From Paracoccaceae bacterium (lineage in GTDB: Bacteria > Pseudomonadota > Alphaproteobacteria > Rhodobacterales > Rhodobacteraceae), in assembly GCA_016744015.1 (NCBI GenBank), contig JADGFD010000002.1, positions 62,001 through 126,000 of the forward strand: a DNA stretch of 64,000 nt. Direction: 5' to 3'. A program made the translations under genes and the position numbers. A model generated the notes under the pieces. It made no database searches. It saw only the letters and a program-made list of their open reading frames with translations, and was not told the DNA's origin. Numbering within the stretch: the stretch's first letter is position 1; every line of letters begins with the position of its first letter. Positions 35,314 through 44,940 of this stretch are shown here, piece by piece.

Positions 35314-35688
35314 TTACCTTAGCTGATCGAACAAATGCTGAACAGAGGTTTTAACGTGCCGAAAGCGATCTCCGCCCAAATGGGTGCCGCCATACCAGCG
35401 CGTGACGACGATAATCGCGTCCTCTATCTCCTCGCGCGCCATCATCTGCAAAATGATCATCCCCGCGCCGCCCTCACCGTCATCGTTTTTCGCCTCGGTG
35501 CCATCCGCCAGCCGTGTCGCCCATGTATTATGGGTGGCCTTGGCGAACTTCTTGGCCCGCTTTAACCGCTTCAAAAAGGCTTTAATATCGTGTTCATTTC
35601 GCACCGCTCCTGCGCTCACCGCATATTTGCTTCCGCGATCAGAGATCACGCCAGTATGCTGAACAAGCTCGGCTTTTATGGTTTTCAT
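35314..35688 (-). CDS. YigZ/IMPACT-family protein
   Basis: 124 aa, the N-terminal IMPACT (UPF0029) domain only: AKKFAKATHNTWATR, NDDGEGGAGMIILQMM and VVTRWYGGTHLGGDRFRHV are the conserved blocks. The usual C-terminal DUF1949 domain of YigZ (about 200 aa total) is absent, so this is a short form. In eukaryotes IMPACT binds GCN1; the bacterial role is unclear. The ATG at 35688 follows GGGAG. The dyad at 35711-35742 lies directly upstream. Confidence 0.85.
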   Translation of the reverse strand: MKTIKAELVQHTGVISDRGSKYAVSAGAVRNEHDIKAFLKRLKRAKKFAKATHNTWATRLADGTEAKNDDGEGGAGMIILQMMAREEIEDAIIVVTRWYGGTHLGGDRFRHVKTSVQHLFDQLR

Positions 35689-35710
35689 AGGGTGCTCCCA
35701 TTGGTTCAAA

Positions 35711-35742
35711 TTGACCTTACTAAACTGGTTTAGTGAGTTCAA
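35711..35742. promoter_or_regulatory. 32-bp imperfect dyad upstream of the IMPACT gene
   Basis: The core ACTAAAC-TG-GTTTAGT (35719-35734) extends outward to matched ends TTGA/TCAA, 13 of 15 arm positions pairing. It lies 23 bp before the start codon at 35688, so it is well placed as an operator. The arms share TACTAA/TTAGT with the palindrome at 2584-2601. Confidence 0.5.
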
Positions 35743-35859
35743 TTGGCGCACCAATCGTTTGACAATCTTAGTGTTATGCTTTTGTGTTTAGCGTGTAAAA
35801 GAACCTCGCAAATCGAATGGATTTCCCTTTGAAAATGCTGCCCCCGGATATTGCTGGCC

Positions 35860-36735
35860 ATGCGTAACGTCTTTGTTTCCGCGTTTGTCGCTGTGATGCT
35901 GGTGGTTTTGCAGGCCGCGCTTTATTCACTTGTTTTAAGGCCACCGACTAGCACTTGGGGTGCCAGCCCCGAGGAGGCGGCCGCGCCCATGCCGGGCGAT
36001 GCTTTGAGCGCTGAATATCAATCCACCCGCGCCATCACCATAAATGCACCCCTTGGCGAAACATGGATTTGGTTAAACCAGCTTGGTGCCGATCGGAACG
36101 GGTTTTTCAGTTATACTTTTATTGAACAGTTTTTAGGGTATGAGACCAGACCGCAAATCATACTGCGCCCAGAATTCCCCGAGTTTCAGGCTGGTGATGT
36201 TATTCGCGGCTCAATCGCCCCTGCTAAAAGTTTGATAATTTATGAGTTTCCGGTTTTAGAAGTTTCGCATGAGGCACATCTTGTTGTTGAAAACTGGGGG
36301 GCGTTCCAGCTTACACCCATAAGCGACACCCAAACCCGCCTGATCATTCGTACCCACCGACCAGCCCCGAGCTATTGGTTGCGTGATGTATTTGAATACT
36401 ATCTTGCAGAGGGGCTACATTTTGTTATGGAGCGCGCAACATTGAGGGGCTTCAAGGCGCGCGTGGAGGCAGGCGAGGGTCCTAAATTTGACGATACGAA
36501 TGATAAGCTTTGGTTTTACGGCATTATAGGGGCGGCGCTGGCGATAGCGGCGCTTCTTCTGGGCTTGCGCGGCGTCCGGAAAGTCGTGCTTCCTGCTTTT
36601 TTAAGCACGGTTTGGACGTTCATTTTGCTGTGCCTTAATCCTATTCCGCTTTATAGCCTCTCGCTATTTCTCGTCACTATTGGCATTATTTGGCATAAAA
36701 TGTTTTTTCGCGAATCCTCGAAACGCCATAAATAG
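35860..36735 (+). CDS. Membrane protein with SRPBCC-like domain
   Basis: 291 aa. An N-terminal membrane anchor (about 5-25) is followed by a START/SRPBCC-like lipid- or ligand-binding domain (ITINAPLGETWIWLNQLGAD, GFFSYTFIEQFLGYE, VVENWGAFQLTPI) and two or three C-terminal spans (about 216-285). The ATG at 35860 is chosen over TTG 35851. Function unknown; it is likely co-transcribed with the next small membrane gene, 9 nt away. Confidence 0.7.
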   Translation: MRNVFVSAFVAVMLVVLQAALYSLVLRPPTSTWGASPEEAAAPMPGDALSAEYQSTRAITINAPLGETWIWLNQLGADRNGFFSYTFIEQFLGYETRPQIILRPEFPEFQAGDVIRGSIAPAKSLIIYEFPVLEVSHEAHLVVENWGAFQLTPISDTQTRLIIRTHRPAPSYWLRDVFEYYLAEGLHFVMERATLRGFKARVEAGEGPKFDDTNDKLWFYGIIGAALAIAALLLGLRGVRKVVLPAFLSTVWTFILLCLNPIPLYSLSLFLVTIGIIWHKMFFRESSKRHK

Positions 36736-36744
36736 GAATTTAGC

Positions 36745-37122
36745 ATGGCCCTGAGCTTCAAGAATCTTAGCGTTATGTCCGCCGCCATCGCGGGCGCGCT
36801 TTTTCTCACGCTTCTTATCGTGCCTGATTTGGTCTTTTGGTTGTTCCAGATTCCGGCACCTGACAGTGCAGCCTTTTTGGCCCGCCGTGCGGCGATTTTG
36901 TTTCTGGGGTTTGGCATCATAATGTGGCGCATTCGTGATTCTGAAGCCTCACCAACCATCAGTGCAATTTGCTTGGGTTGGGGCGTGTCTATGGTGGCGC
37001 TTGCAATGCTCGGGGCAATGGAATTTGTGCGCGGCTTTGCGGGGGGCGGCATTTTTTTCGCCGTTGTGATCGAAACATTTCTTGGCGTTTCATACCTAAG
37101 ACTGGCTTTGAAAATGCGTTAG
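36745..37122 (+). CDS. Small four-span membrane protein, unknown
   Basis: 125 aa with four hydrophobic helices separated by short loops, including the RRAAILFLGFGIIMWRIRDS segment often seen in DUF-type integral membrane proteins of alphaproteobacteria. AGGA precedes the ATG by 7 nt. No catalytic motif. Paired with the SRPBCC-like gene. Confidence 0.65.
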   Translation: MALSFKNLSVMSAAIAGALFLTLLIVPDLVFWLFQIPAPDSAAFLARRAAILFLGFGIIMWRIRDSEASPTISAICLGWGVSMVALAMLGAMEFVRGFAGGGIFFAVVIETFLGVSYLRLALKMR

Positions 37123-37162
37123 CGTTGCGAATGCCTCTTTATTGCATGTCCTTACCAAGGGC

Positions 37163-37191
37163 TTGCACTTTCATCCATCAGTGCGTATCTG
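37163..37191 (+). promoter_or_regulatory. Promoter candidate for secE-nusG
   Basis: TTGCAC (37163-37168), a 17-bp spacer and TATCTG (37186-37191) lie 37 bp before the secE start. A credible sigma-70 type match. Unlike the rpsL, rplB and rpmC promoters it lacks the C-tract after the -35. Confidence 0.5.
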
Positions 37192-37227
37192 TGAGCAAAT
37201 CCTATTTACCCGATTCAGGAGCCTCTT

Positions 37228-37428
37228 ATGGCAAAGGCAAATCCGTTCCAGTTTATCCAGCAAGTGCGCTCGGAAGTTTCCAAGGTTGTTTGGCCCACGC
37301 GGCGCGAAACCTTGCTAACAACCGCTATGGTTTTCGCCATGGCCTTTTTCGCAGCGATCTTTTTCTCTCTGGTCGACTGGATCATTCGCTTGGGCTTGGA
37401 GGGCGTTTTGGCCGCCGCTTCCTCTTGA
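37228..37428 (+). CDS. secE: Preprotein translocase subunit SecE
   Basis: 66 aa single-span SecE that clamps SecY in the inner membrane. The conserved amphipathic segment EVSKVVWPTRRETL precedes the transmembrane helix (about 32-55). Standard neighbour of nusG. AGGAGCC is located upstream of the ATG. A 158-nt gap to nusG contains a GCGCGC/GCGCGC hairpin (37475-37498) with a TTTGTTTTGTTT tail that may attenuate read-through. Confidence 0.96.
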   Translation: MAKANPFQFIQQVRSEVSKVVWPTRRETLLTTAMVFAMAFFAAIFFSLVDWIIRLGLEGVLAAASS

Positions 37429-37586
37429 TCTGAGGGCAAATTCCCGTTATAGGCAAAGCTCTTACCTTAAAACTGCGCGCTTCGATTCGTCGGCGCGCTT
37501 TGTTTTGTTTGGCGAGCGGGGCGTAAGCTCTTGAAAGAATTATATAAATCGTGGCGCAAGCCGCAGCATTGAAGGCACTGATAAAA

Positions 37587-38120
37587 ATGGCGAAACGCTG
37601 GTATTCGGTAAGCGTCCTTTCGAATTTCGAAAAGAAAATCGCAGAAGCGATTGAAGAGGCTATTGAGCAAAAGGGCCTTGAGGACGAAATCGAGCAGGTT
37701 TTGGTGCCTACAGAAGAGGTTCTGGAGATGCGCCGTGGCAAGAAGGTAACGCGCGAGCGCCGCTTTATGCCGGGCTATGTGCTTGTGAAAATGGAAATGA
37801 CCGACCGCGCCTACCACGCGATTAACAACATTAACCGCGTCACCGGCTTTTTGGGTGCGCAAAACACGCCTTCACCGATGCGTGACGCCGAAGTGGCGCG
37901 CATCTTGAATCAGGTCGATGAGAGCGCCGATGCGCCGCGCAACCTGATCTTCTTTGATATTGGCGAGCAAGTTAACGTGATTGACGGTCCGTTTGAGGGT
38001 TTTGCTGGCATGGTTGAGGATGTGGATCAGGAAAACGCCCGCCTTAAAGTGACCGTATCAATTTTTGGCCGGGCCACCCCGGTTGAGCTCGAATTCACTC
38101 AGGTGGCTAAAATCACCTAA
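37587..38120 (+). CDS. nusG: Transcription termination/antitermination factor NusG
   Basis: 177 aa. The NGN domain that contacts RNA polymerase (AKRWYSVSVLSNFEKKIAEA, FMPGYVLVKMEM, RVTGFLG) is followed by a KOW domain (IGEQVNVIDGPFEGFAGMVE) that binds Rho or S10. The ATG at 37587 gives the standard MAKRWYSV start; an upstream ATG at 37551 adds 12 unlikely residues. Confidence 0.97.
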   Translation: MAKRWYSVSVLSNFEKKIAEAIEEAIEQKGLEDEIEQVLVPTEEVLEMRRGKKVTRERRFMPGYVLVKMEMTDRAYHAINNINRVTGFLGAQNTPSPMRDAEVARILNQVDESADAPRNLIFFDIGEQVNVIDGPFEGFAGMVEDVDQENARLKVTVSIFGRATPVELEFTQVAKIT

Positions 38121-38213
38121 GTGTTAACCCCGGTGGGAGGTCAAGGCTACGGCTGCAACCGCACCACTATACCATGCCGCGCTCGGCGGCGATGATGAAC
38201 AAAGGAGGCCAAC
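38121..38213 (+). promoter_or_regulatory. rplK leader, probable r-protein autoregulatory site
   Basis: The gap contains GGTGGGAGGTC and, about 15 nt later, CCGCACCAC, a pair of blocks I recall in rplK leaders of diverse bacteria, then GATGATGAAC just before the AAAGGAGG ribosome site. The arrangement suggests L1 or L11 feedback control of rplKA. Based on recognition only, not folding. Confidence 0.4.
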
Positions 38214-38642
38214 ATGGCCAAGAAAATTGCTGGCACTATGAAGTTACAAGTGCCTGCCGGTAAGGCAAACCCCTCTCCACCCGTAGGCCCTGCATTGGGT
38301 CAGCGCGGCTTGAACATTATGGAGTTTTGTAAGGCGTTTAACGCCAAAACCCAGGAAATGGAATCTGGCGCGCCATGCCCAACGATTATCACGTATTACG
38401 TTGATAAATCTTTCACTATGGACATCAAGACGCCCCCGGCCTCTTACATGCTCAAGAAAGCTGCCAAAGTAAAATCTGGTGCGACCACGCCTTCGCGTGA
38501 GACCGTTGGTTCGGTGTCTATGAAGCAGGTGAAAGAGATCGCCGAAGCCAAGATGAAAGACCTGAATGCGGTTGACATCGAGGGTGCTGTGAAAATCATC
38601 ATGGGCTCGGCCCGTTCGATGGGTATCGAGGTTAAGGGCTAG
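38214..38642 (+). CDS. rplK: 50S ribosomal protein L11
   Basis: 142 aa. Part of the GTPase-associated centre. Classic start [20 protein letters not shown] and [20 protein letters not shown]; the C-terminal RNA-binding domain has [10 protein letters not shown]-like ending ([12 protein letters not shown]). An AAAGGAGG ribosome site is present. Only 3 nt separate it from rplA. Confidence 0.98.
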   Translation: MAKKIAGTMKLQVPAGKANPSPPVGPALGQRGLNIMEFCKAFNAKTQEMESGAPCPTIITYYVDKSFTMDIKTPPASYMLKKAAKVKSGATTPSRETVGSVSMKQVKEIAEAKMKDLNAVDIEGAVKIIMGSARSMGIEVKG

Positions 38643-38645
38643 ATT

Positions 38646-39344
38646 ATGGCAAATGTAGGAAAACGCTTCGCGGCTGCGAAAGCCGCTTTTGAAGGCAAGT
38701 CAGACGTTTCTGTTGAGGATGCTGTAGCGCTGGTGAAAACCAATGCAACGGCCAAATTTGACGAAACTGTAGACATCGTGTTTGCGCTGGGTGTTGACCC
38801 TCGCCACGCTGACCAAATGGTGCGCGGCGTTGTGGCGCTGCCAAACGGCACTGGTAAAACGGTGCGTGTAGCTGTGTTTGCTCGCGATGCAAAAGCTGAA
38901 GAAGCGACAGCCGCGGGTGCAGATATCGTTGGCGCGGAAGACCTGATGGAAAGCATCCAGCAGGGCAACCTTGATTTTGACCGTTGTGTGGCAACGCCAG
39001 ACATGATGCCAATCGTTGGCCGTTTGGGCAAAATCCTTGGCCCTCGTAACCTGATGCCAAACCCACGGGTTGGCACGGTAACCATGGACATCAAGGCCGC
39101 TGTTGAAGCTGCCAAAGGTGGCGAAGTGCAATTTAAGGCTGAGAAAGCTGGCGTTGTGCATGCAGGCATTGGCAAAGCATCCTTTACCGAGGCTGCCTTG
39201 GTTGAGAACGTTAAGTCGATCATCAGCGCTGTGAACAAGGCCCGCCCAAGCGGTGCCAAAGGCACATATGTTAAGAAAATCGCGCTGAGCTCTACCATGG
39301 GCCCGGGTGTGACTTTGGATGTGGCAGCCGCCACCGCCGAATAA
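38646..39344 (+). CDS. rplA: 50S ribosomal protein L1
   Basis: 232 aa, L1-stalk protein and likely translational repressor of its own operon. Typical segments: [40 protein letters not shown] and [13 protein letters not shown]. Standard length. Followed by the L10 leader region. Confidence 0.98.
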   Translation: MANVGKRFAAAKAAFEGKSDVSVEDAVALVKTNATAKFDETVDIVFALGVDPRHADQMVRGVVALPNGTGKTVRVAVFARDAKAEEATAAGADIVGAEDLMESIQQGNLDFDRCVATPDMMPIVGRLGKILGPRNLMPNPRVGTVTMDIKAAVEAAKGGEVQFKAEKAGVVHAGIGKASFTEAALVENVKSIISAVNKARPSGAKGTYVKKIALSSTMGPGVTLDVAAATAE

Positions 39345-39562
39345 GAGATCCCCGCAAGGGGTTTGGGTGGGCAGCAATGCCCGCCTTTCGTCCGAGATAG
39401 CGGGTGCCATTGGCATAATTCCTGCTTGAGATGGAAGCAAAAGAAACTAAAGGCCCTTGGCCCTAGGTTTTGGCTGGTTCCGTAAGGACCAAGACGCTGG
39501 CGCATTCGTGTCAGTGAAATTGAGCCGGAGGGGGTGACCCTTCCATAAACTGGAGCAAATCT
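39345..39562 (+). ncRNA. Ribosomal protein L10 leader
   Basis: A 218-nt gap upstream of rplJ, the usual place of the L10-L12 binding leader RNA. Visible hairpins include CCCC-GCAA-GGGG (39352-39363), GGTGGGC/GCCCGCC (39366-39385) followed by only three T, and GGTTCC/GGACC near 39476-39491. L10 is expected to bind here and repress rplJL. The exact element was not folded. Confidence 0.55.
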
Positions 39563-40075
39563 GTGGATAGAGCCCAAAAAGAAGCAGTGGTCGGCGAGCT
39601 CGACCAAATCTTCACGGACTCTGGTGTAGTTGTGGTAGCACATTACACCGGTCTTACAGTTGCAGAGATGACGGACCTCCGTCTGCGTATGAATGACGCA
39701 GGCGCTACGGTTCGTGTTGCCAAAAACAGGCTCGCCAAAATCGCTTTGAGCGGAAAATCCTTTGAATCAATGGGTGATCTGCTTAAGGGTCAAGCTGTGC
39801 TTGCGTACTCCGAAGATCCGGTGGCCGCAGCCAAAATCGCTCAGGCCTTCTCTAAGGAAAACGACAAGCTCGTTATTCTTGGCGGAACCATGGGCGGGAC
39901 TGTGCTTGACCCAGCCGGTGTTAAAGCTGTGGCAGCTATGCCAAGCCGTGAAGAGGTTCTGGCCTCTATCGCTGCTTGTCTTACGGCCCCAGCAAGCGAC
40001 ATCGCTGGCGCTGTTGGCGCGCCTGCAAGCAATATCGCGGGTATACTTTCTACCCTCGAAGAGCAGGCAGCGTAA
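39563..40075 (+). CDS. rplJ: 50S ribosomal protein L10
   Basis: 170 aa, base of the L7/L12 stalk. Begins with GTG ([20 protein letters not shown]), with GGAG upstream. RNA-binding segment [16 protein letters not shown] and KNRLAKIAL are conserved; the C-terminal helix carries the L12 docking repeats. Second gene of its unit is rplL, 81 nt downstream. Confidence 0.97.
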   Translation: MDRAQKEAVVGELDQIFTDSGVVVVAHYTGLTVAEMTDLRLRMNDAGATVRVAKNRLAKIALSGKSFESMGDLLKGQAVLAYSEDPVAAAKIAQAFSKENDKLVILGGTMGGTVLDPAGVKAVAAMPSREEVLASIAACLTAPASDIAGAVGAPASNIAGILSTLEEQAA

Positions 40076-40156
40076 TCTTTACGACTTATGACCGGGTTAA
40101 TGTGGGAAACACCCATACCGGAAACAAATTGAAACTTAATACGGAAAGCACAAAAA

Positions 40157-40531
40157 ATGGCTGATCTGAAAAAACTTGCTGATGAGATTGTTGGTCTGAC
40201 CCTTCTCGAAGCTGTAGAACTGAAAAACATCCTCAAAGACGAGCACGGCATTGAGCCAGCTGCTGGTGGCGCTGTTGTAATGTCTGCCGGCGGTGACGCT
40301 GGCGGTGCAGCTGCAGAAGAAAAAGACGAGTTCGACGTTGTTCTCGTTTCTGCTGGCGACAAGAAAATCGGCGTAATCAAAGAAGTGCGCGCGATCACTG
40401 GTCTTGGCCTGAAAGAAGCCAAAGCTGTGGTTGACGAGGGCGGCAAAGTTAAAGAAGGCGCTAACAAAGCTGAAGCCGAAGAAATCAAAACTAAGCTTGA
40501 AGCTGCTGGCGCAACTGTAGAGCTTAAGTAA
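40157..40531 (+). CDS. rplL: 50S ribosomal protein L7/L12
   Basis: 124 aa stalk protein recruiting translation factors. N-terminal dimerisation helices ([20 protein letters not shown]), an Ala/Gly-rich hinge (about 36-52), and the factor-binding C-terminal domain with [20 protein letters not shown]. Normal length. Confidence 0.98.
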   Translation: MADLKKLADEIVGLTLLEAVELKNILKDEHGIEPAAGGAVVMSAGGDAGGAAAEEKDEFDVVLVSAGDKKIGVIKEVRAITGLGLKEAKAVVDEGGKVKEGANKAEAEEIKTKLEAAGATVELK

Positions 40532-40757
40532 TTTGGGGCGGCTTTTGCCGCATCCAAGCTAAAAAAGCTGGATCCGCTAGAGTTGGTGGGTCCAGCATTT
40601 TGCGTCTTTCTGGGTGCCTGATGACAGGCCCCCAGAAAGGTGCAAGCCGACCGGAAGCGAGACGTGGGAATTTCGCAAGAATGGGTCGGCCCAACCGCAG
40701 GGCTTTAGGTGCATGTTCCCAATCATGTGCCGAGCGTTGAAAAAGGTGAATTAGAGC
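40532..40757 (+). ncRNA. Structured rpoB leader, probable Rhodo-rpoB motif
   Basis: 226 nt between rplL and rpoB with three strong hairpins: GCTGGATCC/GGGTCCAGC (40567-40596), a 14-bp stem CTTTCTGGG..GCCTG with its partner (40606-40639), and GCCGACC/GGTCGGC (40646-40690). A conserved RNA named Rhodo-rpoB was described upstream of rpoB in Rhodobacterales; position and lineage match, but the consensus could not be compared here. Likely cis-regulation of rpoBC. Confidence 0.6.
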
Positions 40758-43700
40758 ATGGCTCAGACATTTTCAGGTCGCAAACGTATCCGTAAATTTT
40801 ACGGCCACATTGAAGAAATCGCTAAAATGCCAAACCTGATCGAGGTGCAGAAAAGCTCCTATGATCTATTTTTGGATTCTGGCGAAAAAGGTATGCCGTT
40901 GGATGACAAAGGCATTAATGCCGTGTTCAACTCGGTTTTTCCGATCAAAGATTTTAACGACACCGCCAGCATCGAGTATGTAAAATACGAGCTGGAAGCG
41001 CCGAAATATGACGTGGAAGAATGCCAGCAGCGCGATATGACCTATAGCGCGCCGCTTAAGGTAACGCTCCGTCTGATCGTGTTTGATGTGGATGAAGACA
41101 CAGGTGCGCGCACCGTGAAAGACATTAAAGAGCAAGAAGTTTTCATGGGGGACATGCCCCTCATGACAGATATCGGCACGTTCATCGTAAACGGCACCGA
41201 GCGGGTCATCGTTTCCCAGATGCACCGTTCGCCGGGCGTGTTCTTTGACCACGACAAAGGCAAAACCCATGCTTCAGGCAAGCTGCTTTTCACCAGCCGT
41301 ATTATCCCCTACCGCGGTTCATGGTTGGATTTCGAGTTTGACGCCAAAGATAATGTTTACACCCGTATCGACCGCCGCCGGAAGCTGCCGGTAACCACCC
41401 TGCTTTATGCGCTTGGCTTGGACCAAGAGGGCATCATGGATGCCTATTATGATACGGTTGATTATAAGCTGAACAAAAAGAAGAAGGGCTGGGCGACCAA
41501 GTTCTTCCCCGAGCGGATTCGGGGCACCAAGCCTGATTTTGACGTGGTTGACGCCAAAACCGGTGAAGTGATCGCGGAAGCTGGTAAAAAAGTTACACCA
41601 CGCACCGTTAAAAAGCTGATTGATGAAGGTGATGTGACCGAAGTTTTGATGCCAATGGACAACATCCTTGGCCGGTTCTCTGCGGTTGATATCATCGATG
41701 AGGAAACCGGCGAGATCTGGATTGAAGCTGGTGGCGAGATCACCGAAGAGTTGGATAAAGAGGGCAACGTCATTGGCGGCACCCTGCTAACCTTGCTTGA
41801 TAACGGCGTGACCAAGATCCCGACGCTCGACATTGATAACGTCAATGTAGGCCCCTACATGCGCAACACCATGGCGCTGGATAAAAACCTGAATCGCAAC
41901 ACCGCGCTGATGGATATCTACCGCGTAATGCGCCCGGGCGAGCCGCCCACCGTTGATGCGGCCTCCACCATGTTTGACGCGATGTTCTTTGAATCAGATC
42001 GTTTTGATCTCTCCACCGTTGGTCGTGTGAAAATGAACATGCGCCTTGAGCTTGATGCGCCGGATACCCAGCGCACCCTGCGTAAGGAAGACATCATTGC
42101 CGTGATCAAAGGCCTTGTTGATTTGCGTGATGGCAAAGGCTCGGTGGATGATATTGACCACCTTGGTAACCGCCGTGTGCGCTCTGTTGGCGAGCTGATG
42201 GAAAACCAGTATCGCGTGGGCCTGCTACGCATGGAGCGCGCCATTCGTGAGCGCATGTCCAGCGTTGAAATTGACAACGTGATGCCGCAAGACCTGATCA
42301 ACGCCAAGCCAGCGGCTGCCGCTGTGCGTGAGTTCTTCGGCTCTTCGCAGCTTTCACAATTCATGGACCAAAATAATCCGCTTTCAGAGGTCACGCACAA
42401 GCGCCGCCTTTCAGCACTTGGGCCTGGTGGCCTTACGCGTGAGCGTGCTGGCTTTGAGGTGCGCGACGTGCACCCAACCCACTATGGCCGTCTTTGCCCG
42501 ATTGAAACACCGGAGGGACCAAACATTGGTCTGATTAACTCCTTGGCGTCTTACGCGCGGGTTAACAAATATGGCTTCATTGAAACGCCTTACCGCACGG
42601 TGAAAGATGGGCAGGTCACCGATGAAGTCCGCTACATGTCGGCGACTGAAGAAATGCGCTACACTGTGGCGCAGGCCAATGCGGGCTTGGATGAAGAGGG
42701 TCGTTTTACAAATGATCTGATTTCCACCCGTCAAGCGGGCGAGCACATGCTCAACCCGCCAGAAAACATTGACCTGATCGACGTGTCTCCAAAGCAGTTG
42801 GTATCCGTCGCGGCCTCGCTCATTCCGTTCCTTGAGAATGATGACGCCAACCGCGCGCTTATGGGCTCAAACATGCAACGCCAAGCCGTGCCGCTGGTTA
42901 AGGCTGAAGCGCCTTACGTGGGCACTGGCATTGAAGAAGTTGTGGCGCGGGATTCCGGCGCGGCGATTGTGGCCAAGCGTGGCGGTATTGTGGACCAAGT
43001 GGACGCGATGCGCATTGTTGTGCGCGCGACCGAAGACCTTGAAGTTGGCGATCCGGGCGTGGATATCTACCGCCTGCGCAAGTTCCAGCGCTCGAACCAA
43101 AACACCTGTATCAACCAGCGCCCGCTGGTGAAGGTGGGTGACAAGGTGCACAAAGCCGAGGTTATTGCTGATGGTCCATCAACGGATCTTGGTGAATTGG
43201 CTTTGGGTAAAAACGTGCTCGTGGCCTTTATGCCATGGCAAGGCTATAACTATGAGGACTCGATCCTCATTTCTGAGCGCATCGTGAAAGACGACGTGTT
43301 TACCTCGATTCATATCGAAGAATTTGAGGTTGCGGCGCGTGATACCAAGCTTGGGCCTGAAGAGATTACCCGCGATATTCCGAATGTAGGCGAGGAAGCT
43401 TTGCGCAACCTCGACGAAGCGGGCATCGTTTATATTGGCGCCGAAGTTGGGCCGGCTGATATTTTGGTGGGTAAAATCACGCCAAAAGGCGAAAGCGCGA
43501 TGACACCGGAGGAGAAACTCTTGCGGGCGATCTTTGGCGAGAAGGCAAGCGATGTGCGCGACACGTCCCTGCGCCTGAAGCCGGGTGACTTTGGCACGGT
43601 TGTGGATGTTCGCGTTTTCAATCGCCACGGCATTGATAAAGACGAACGCGCAATTCAGATCGAGCGTGAAGAAGTTGAACGCCTGTCGCGTGACCGCGAC

Positions 43701-44894
43701 GACGAGATCACCATTTTGGAGCGCAATACTTACGGCCGCCTCAAGACCATGATCTTGGGCAAAAAGGCTGTCAAAGGCCCGAAAGGTGTTAAATCAGGCT
43801 CGGAAATTACCGAAGAGCTGCTGGATAGCCTGAGCAAAGGCCAGTGGTGGCAATTGGCGCTGTCGGAAGATGACGACGCGGCGCAGGTGGAAGCGCTGAA
43901 CGCGCAGTTTGAGGCCAACAAGCGCACAATGACCGCGCGTTTTGAAGACAAGGTGGAGAAAGTCCGCCGTGGGGATGACCTGCCACCAGGTGCGATGAAA
44001 ATCGTTAAGGTGTTTGTAGCGGTGAAGCGTAAGCTGCAACCGGGCGACAAAATGGCGGGTCGTCACGGCAACAAAGGGGTTATCTCCAAAGTTGTTCCAC
44101 AAGAGGACATGCCGTTCTTGGCTGATGGGACTCCGGTTGACGTGGTGCTGAACCCACTTGGTGTGCCTTCACGCATGAACGTTGGGCAAATCCTTGAAAC
44201 CCACATGGGTTGGGCTGCGCATAACCTTGGCCGCTCGGTTGAGAATGCACTGGCTGAATACAAACGCTCGGGTGACATGACGCCAGTAACGGACGCTATG
44301 AAAATCGCTTATGGCGAAGATACATATGCGGAAGCAACCGCTGATATGGACGAGGATAACATCCTTGAAGCCGCGAGCAATGTGACCCGTGGTGTGCCAA
44401 TAGCCACGCCTGTTTTTGACGGTGCCAAAGAGGCAGACGTGAATGACGCGCTGACGCGGGCTGGCTTGGATACTTCGGGGCAATCCGTGGTGTTTGATGG
44501 CCGCACAGGCGAGCAATTTGCCCGCCCTGTAACTGTGGGCATGAAGTATATCCTTAAGCTGCACCACCTCGTGGACGAGAAAATCCACGCGCGTTCTACA
44601 GGGCCTTACAGCCTTGTGACCCAGCAACCATTGGGTGGTAAAGCCCAGTTTGGTGGCCAGCGCTTTGGTGAGATGGAAGTATGGGCGCTTGAAGCTTATG
44701 GCGCGGCGTACACCTTGCAGGAAATGCTCACCGTTAAGTCAGACGACGTGGCAGGCCGGACCAAGGTTTATGAAAGCATCGTCAAGGGCGAGGACAATTT
44801 CGAGGCTGGCGTGCCAGAATCGTTTAATGTGCTTGTCAAAGAAGTTCGCGGCCTCGGGCTGAATATGGAACTTCGGGACTCGGAGGCGGAGTAG
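40758..44894 (+). CDS. rpoB: RNA polymerase beta subunit
   Basis: 1378 aa, normal for alphaproteobacteria. The rifampicin pocket reads [20 protein letters not shown] followed by [11 protein letters not shown], with the Asp, His and Ser at the E. coli 516, 526 and 531 positions unchanged, predicting rifampicin sensitivity. Catalytic-side motifs [11 protein letters not shown] and [14 protein letters not shown] are present. Starts ATG 40758; 46 nt before rpoC. Confidence 0.99.
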   Translation: MAQTFSGRKRIRKFYGHIEEIAKMPNLIEVQKSSYDLFLDSGEKGMPLDDKGINAVFNSVFPIKDFNDTASIEYVKYELEAPKYDVEECQQRDMTYSAPLKVTLRLIVFDVDEDTGARTVKDIKEQEVFMGDMPLMTDIGTFIVNGTERVIVSQMHRSPGVFFDHDKGKTHASGKLLFTSRIIPYRGSWLDFEFDAKDNVYTRIDRRRKLPVTTLLYALGLDQEGIMDAYYDTVDYKLNKKKKGWATKFFPERIRGTKPDFDVVDAKTGEVIAEAGKKVTPRTVKKLIDEGDVTEVLMPMDNILGRFSAVDIIDEETGEIWIEAGGEITEELDKEGNVIGGTLLTLLDNGVTKIPTLDIDNVNVGPYMRNTMALDKNLNRNTALMDIYRVMRPGEPPTVDAASTMFDAMFFESDRFDLSTVGRVKMNMRLELDAPDTQRTLRKEDIIAVIKGLVDLRDGKGSVDDIDHLGNRRVRSVGELMENQYRVGLLRMERAIRERMSSVEIDNVMPQDLINAKPAAAAVREFFGSSQLSQFMDQNNPLSEVTHKRRLSALGPGGLTRERAGFEVRDVHPTHYGRLCPIETPEGPNIGLINSLASYARVNKYGFIETPYRTVKDGQVTDEVRYMSATEEMRYTVAQANAGLDEEGRFTNDLISTRQAGEHMLNPPENIDLIDVSPKQLVSVAASLIPFLENDDANRALMGSNMQRQAVPLVKAEAPYVGTGIEEVVARDSGAAIVAKRGGIVDQVDAMRIVVRATEDLEVGDPGVDIYRLRKFQRSNQNTCINQRPLVKVGDKVHKAEVIADGPSTDLGELALGKNVLVAFMPWQGYNYEDSILISERIVKDDVFTSIHIEEFEVAARDTKLGPEEITRDIPNVGEEALRNLDEAGIVYIGAEVGPADILVGKITPKGESAMTPEEKLLRAIFGEKASDVRDTSLRLKPGDFGTVVDVRVFNRHGIDKDERAIQIEREEVERLSRDRDDEITILERNTYGRLKTMILGKKAVKGPKGVKSGSEITEELLDSLSKGQWWQLALSEDDDAAQVEALNAQFEANKRTMTARFEDKVEKVRRGDDLPPGAMKIVKVFVAVKRKLQPGDKMAGRHGNKGVISKVVPQEDMPFLADGTPVDVVLNPLGVPSRMNVGQILETHMGWAAHNLGRSVENALAEYKRSGDMTPVTDAMKIAYGEDTYAEATADMDEDNILEAASNVTRGVPIATPVFDGAKEADVNDALTRAGLDTSGQSVVFDGRTGEQFARPVTVGMKYILKLHHLVDEKIHARSTGPYSLVTQQPLGGKAQFGGQRFGEMEVWALEAYGAAYTLQEMLTVKSDDVAGRTKVYESIVKGEDNFEAGVPESFNVLVKEVRGLGLNMELRDSEAE

Positions 44895-44940
44895 GGCGCT
44901 CGCGCCCACTCCCTACTGAAAAGAGATTGAGGATTACAAA

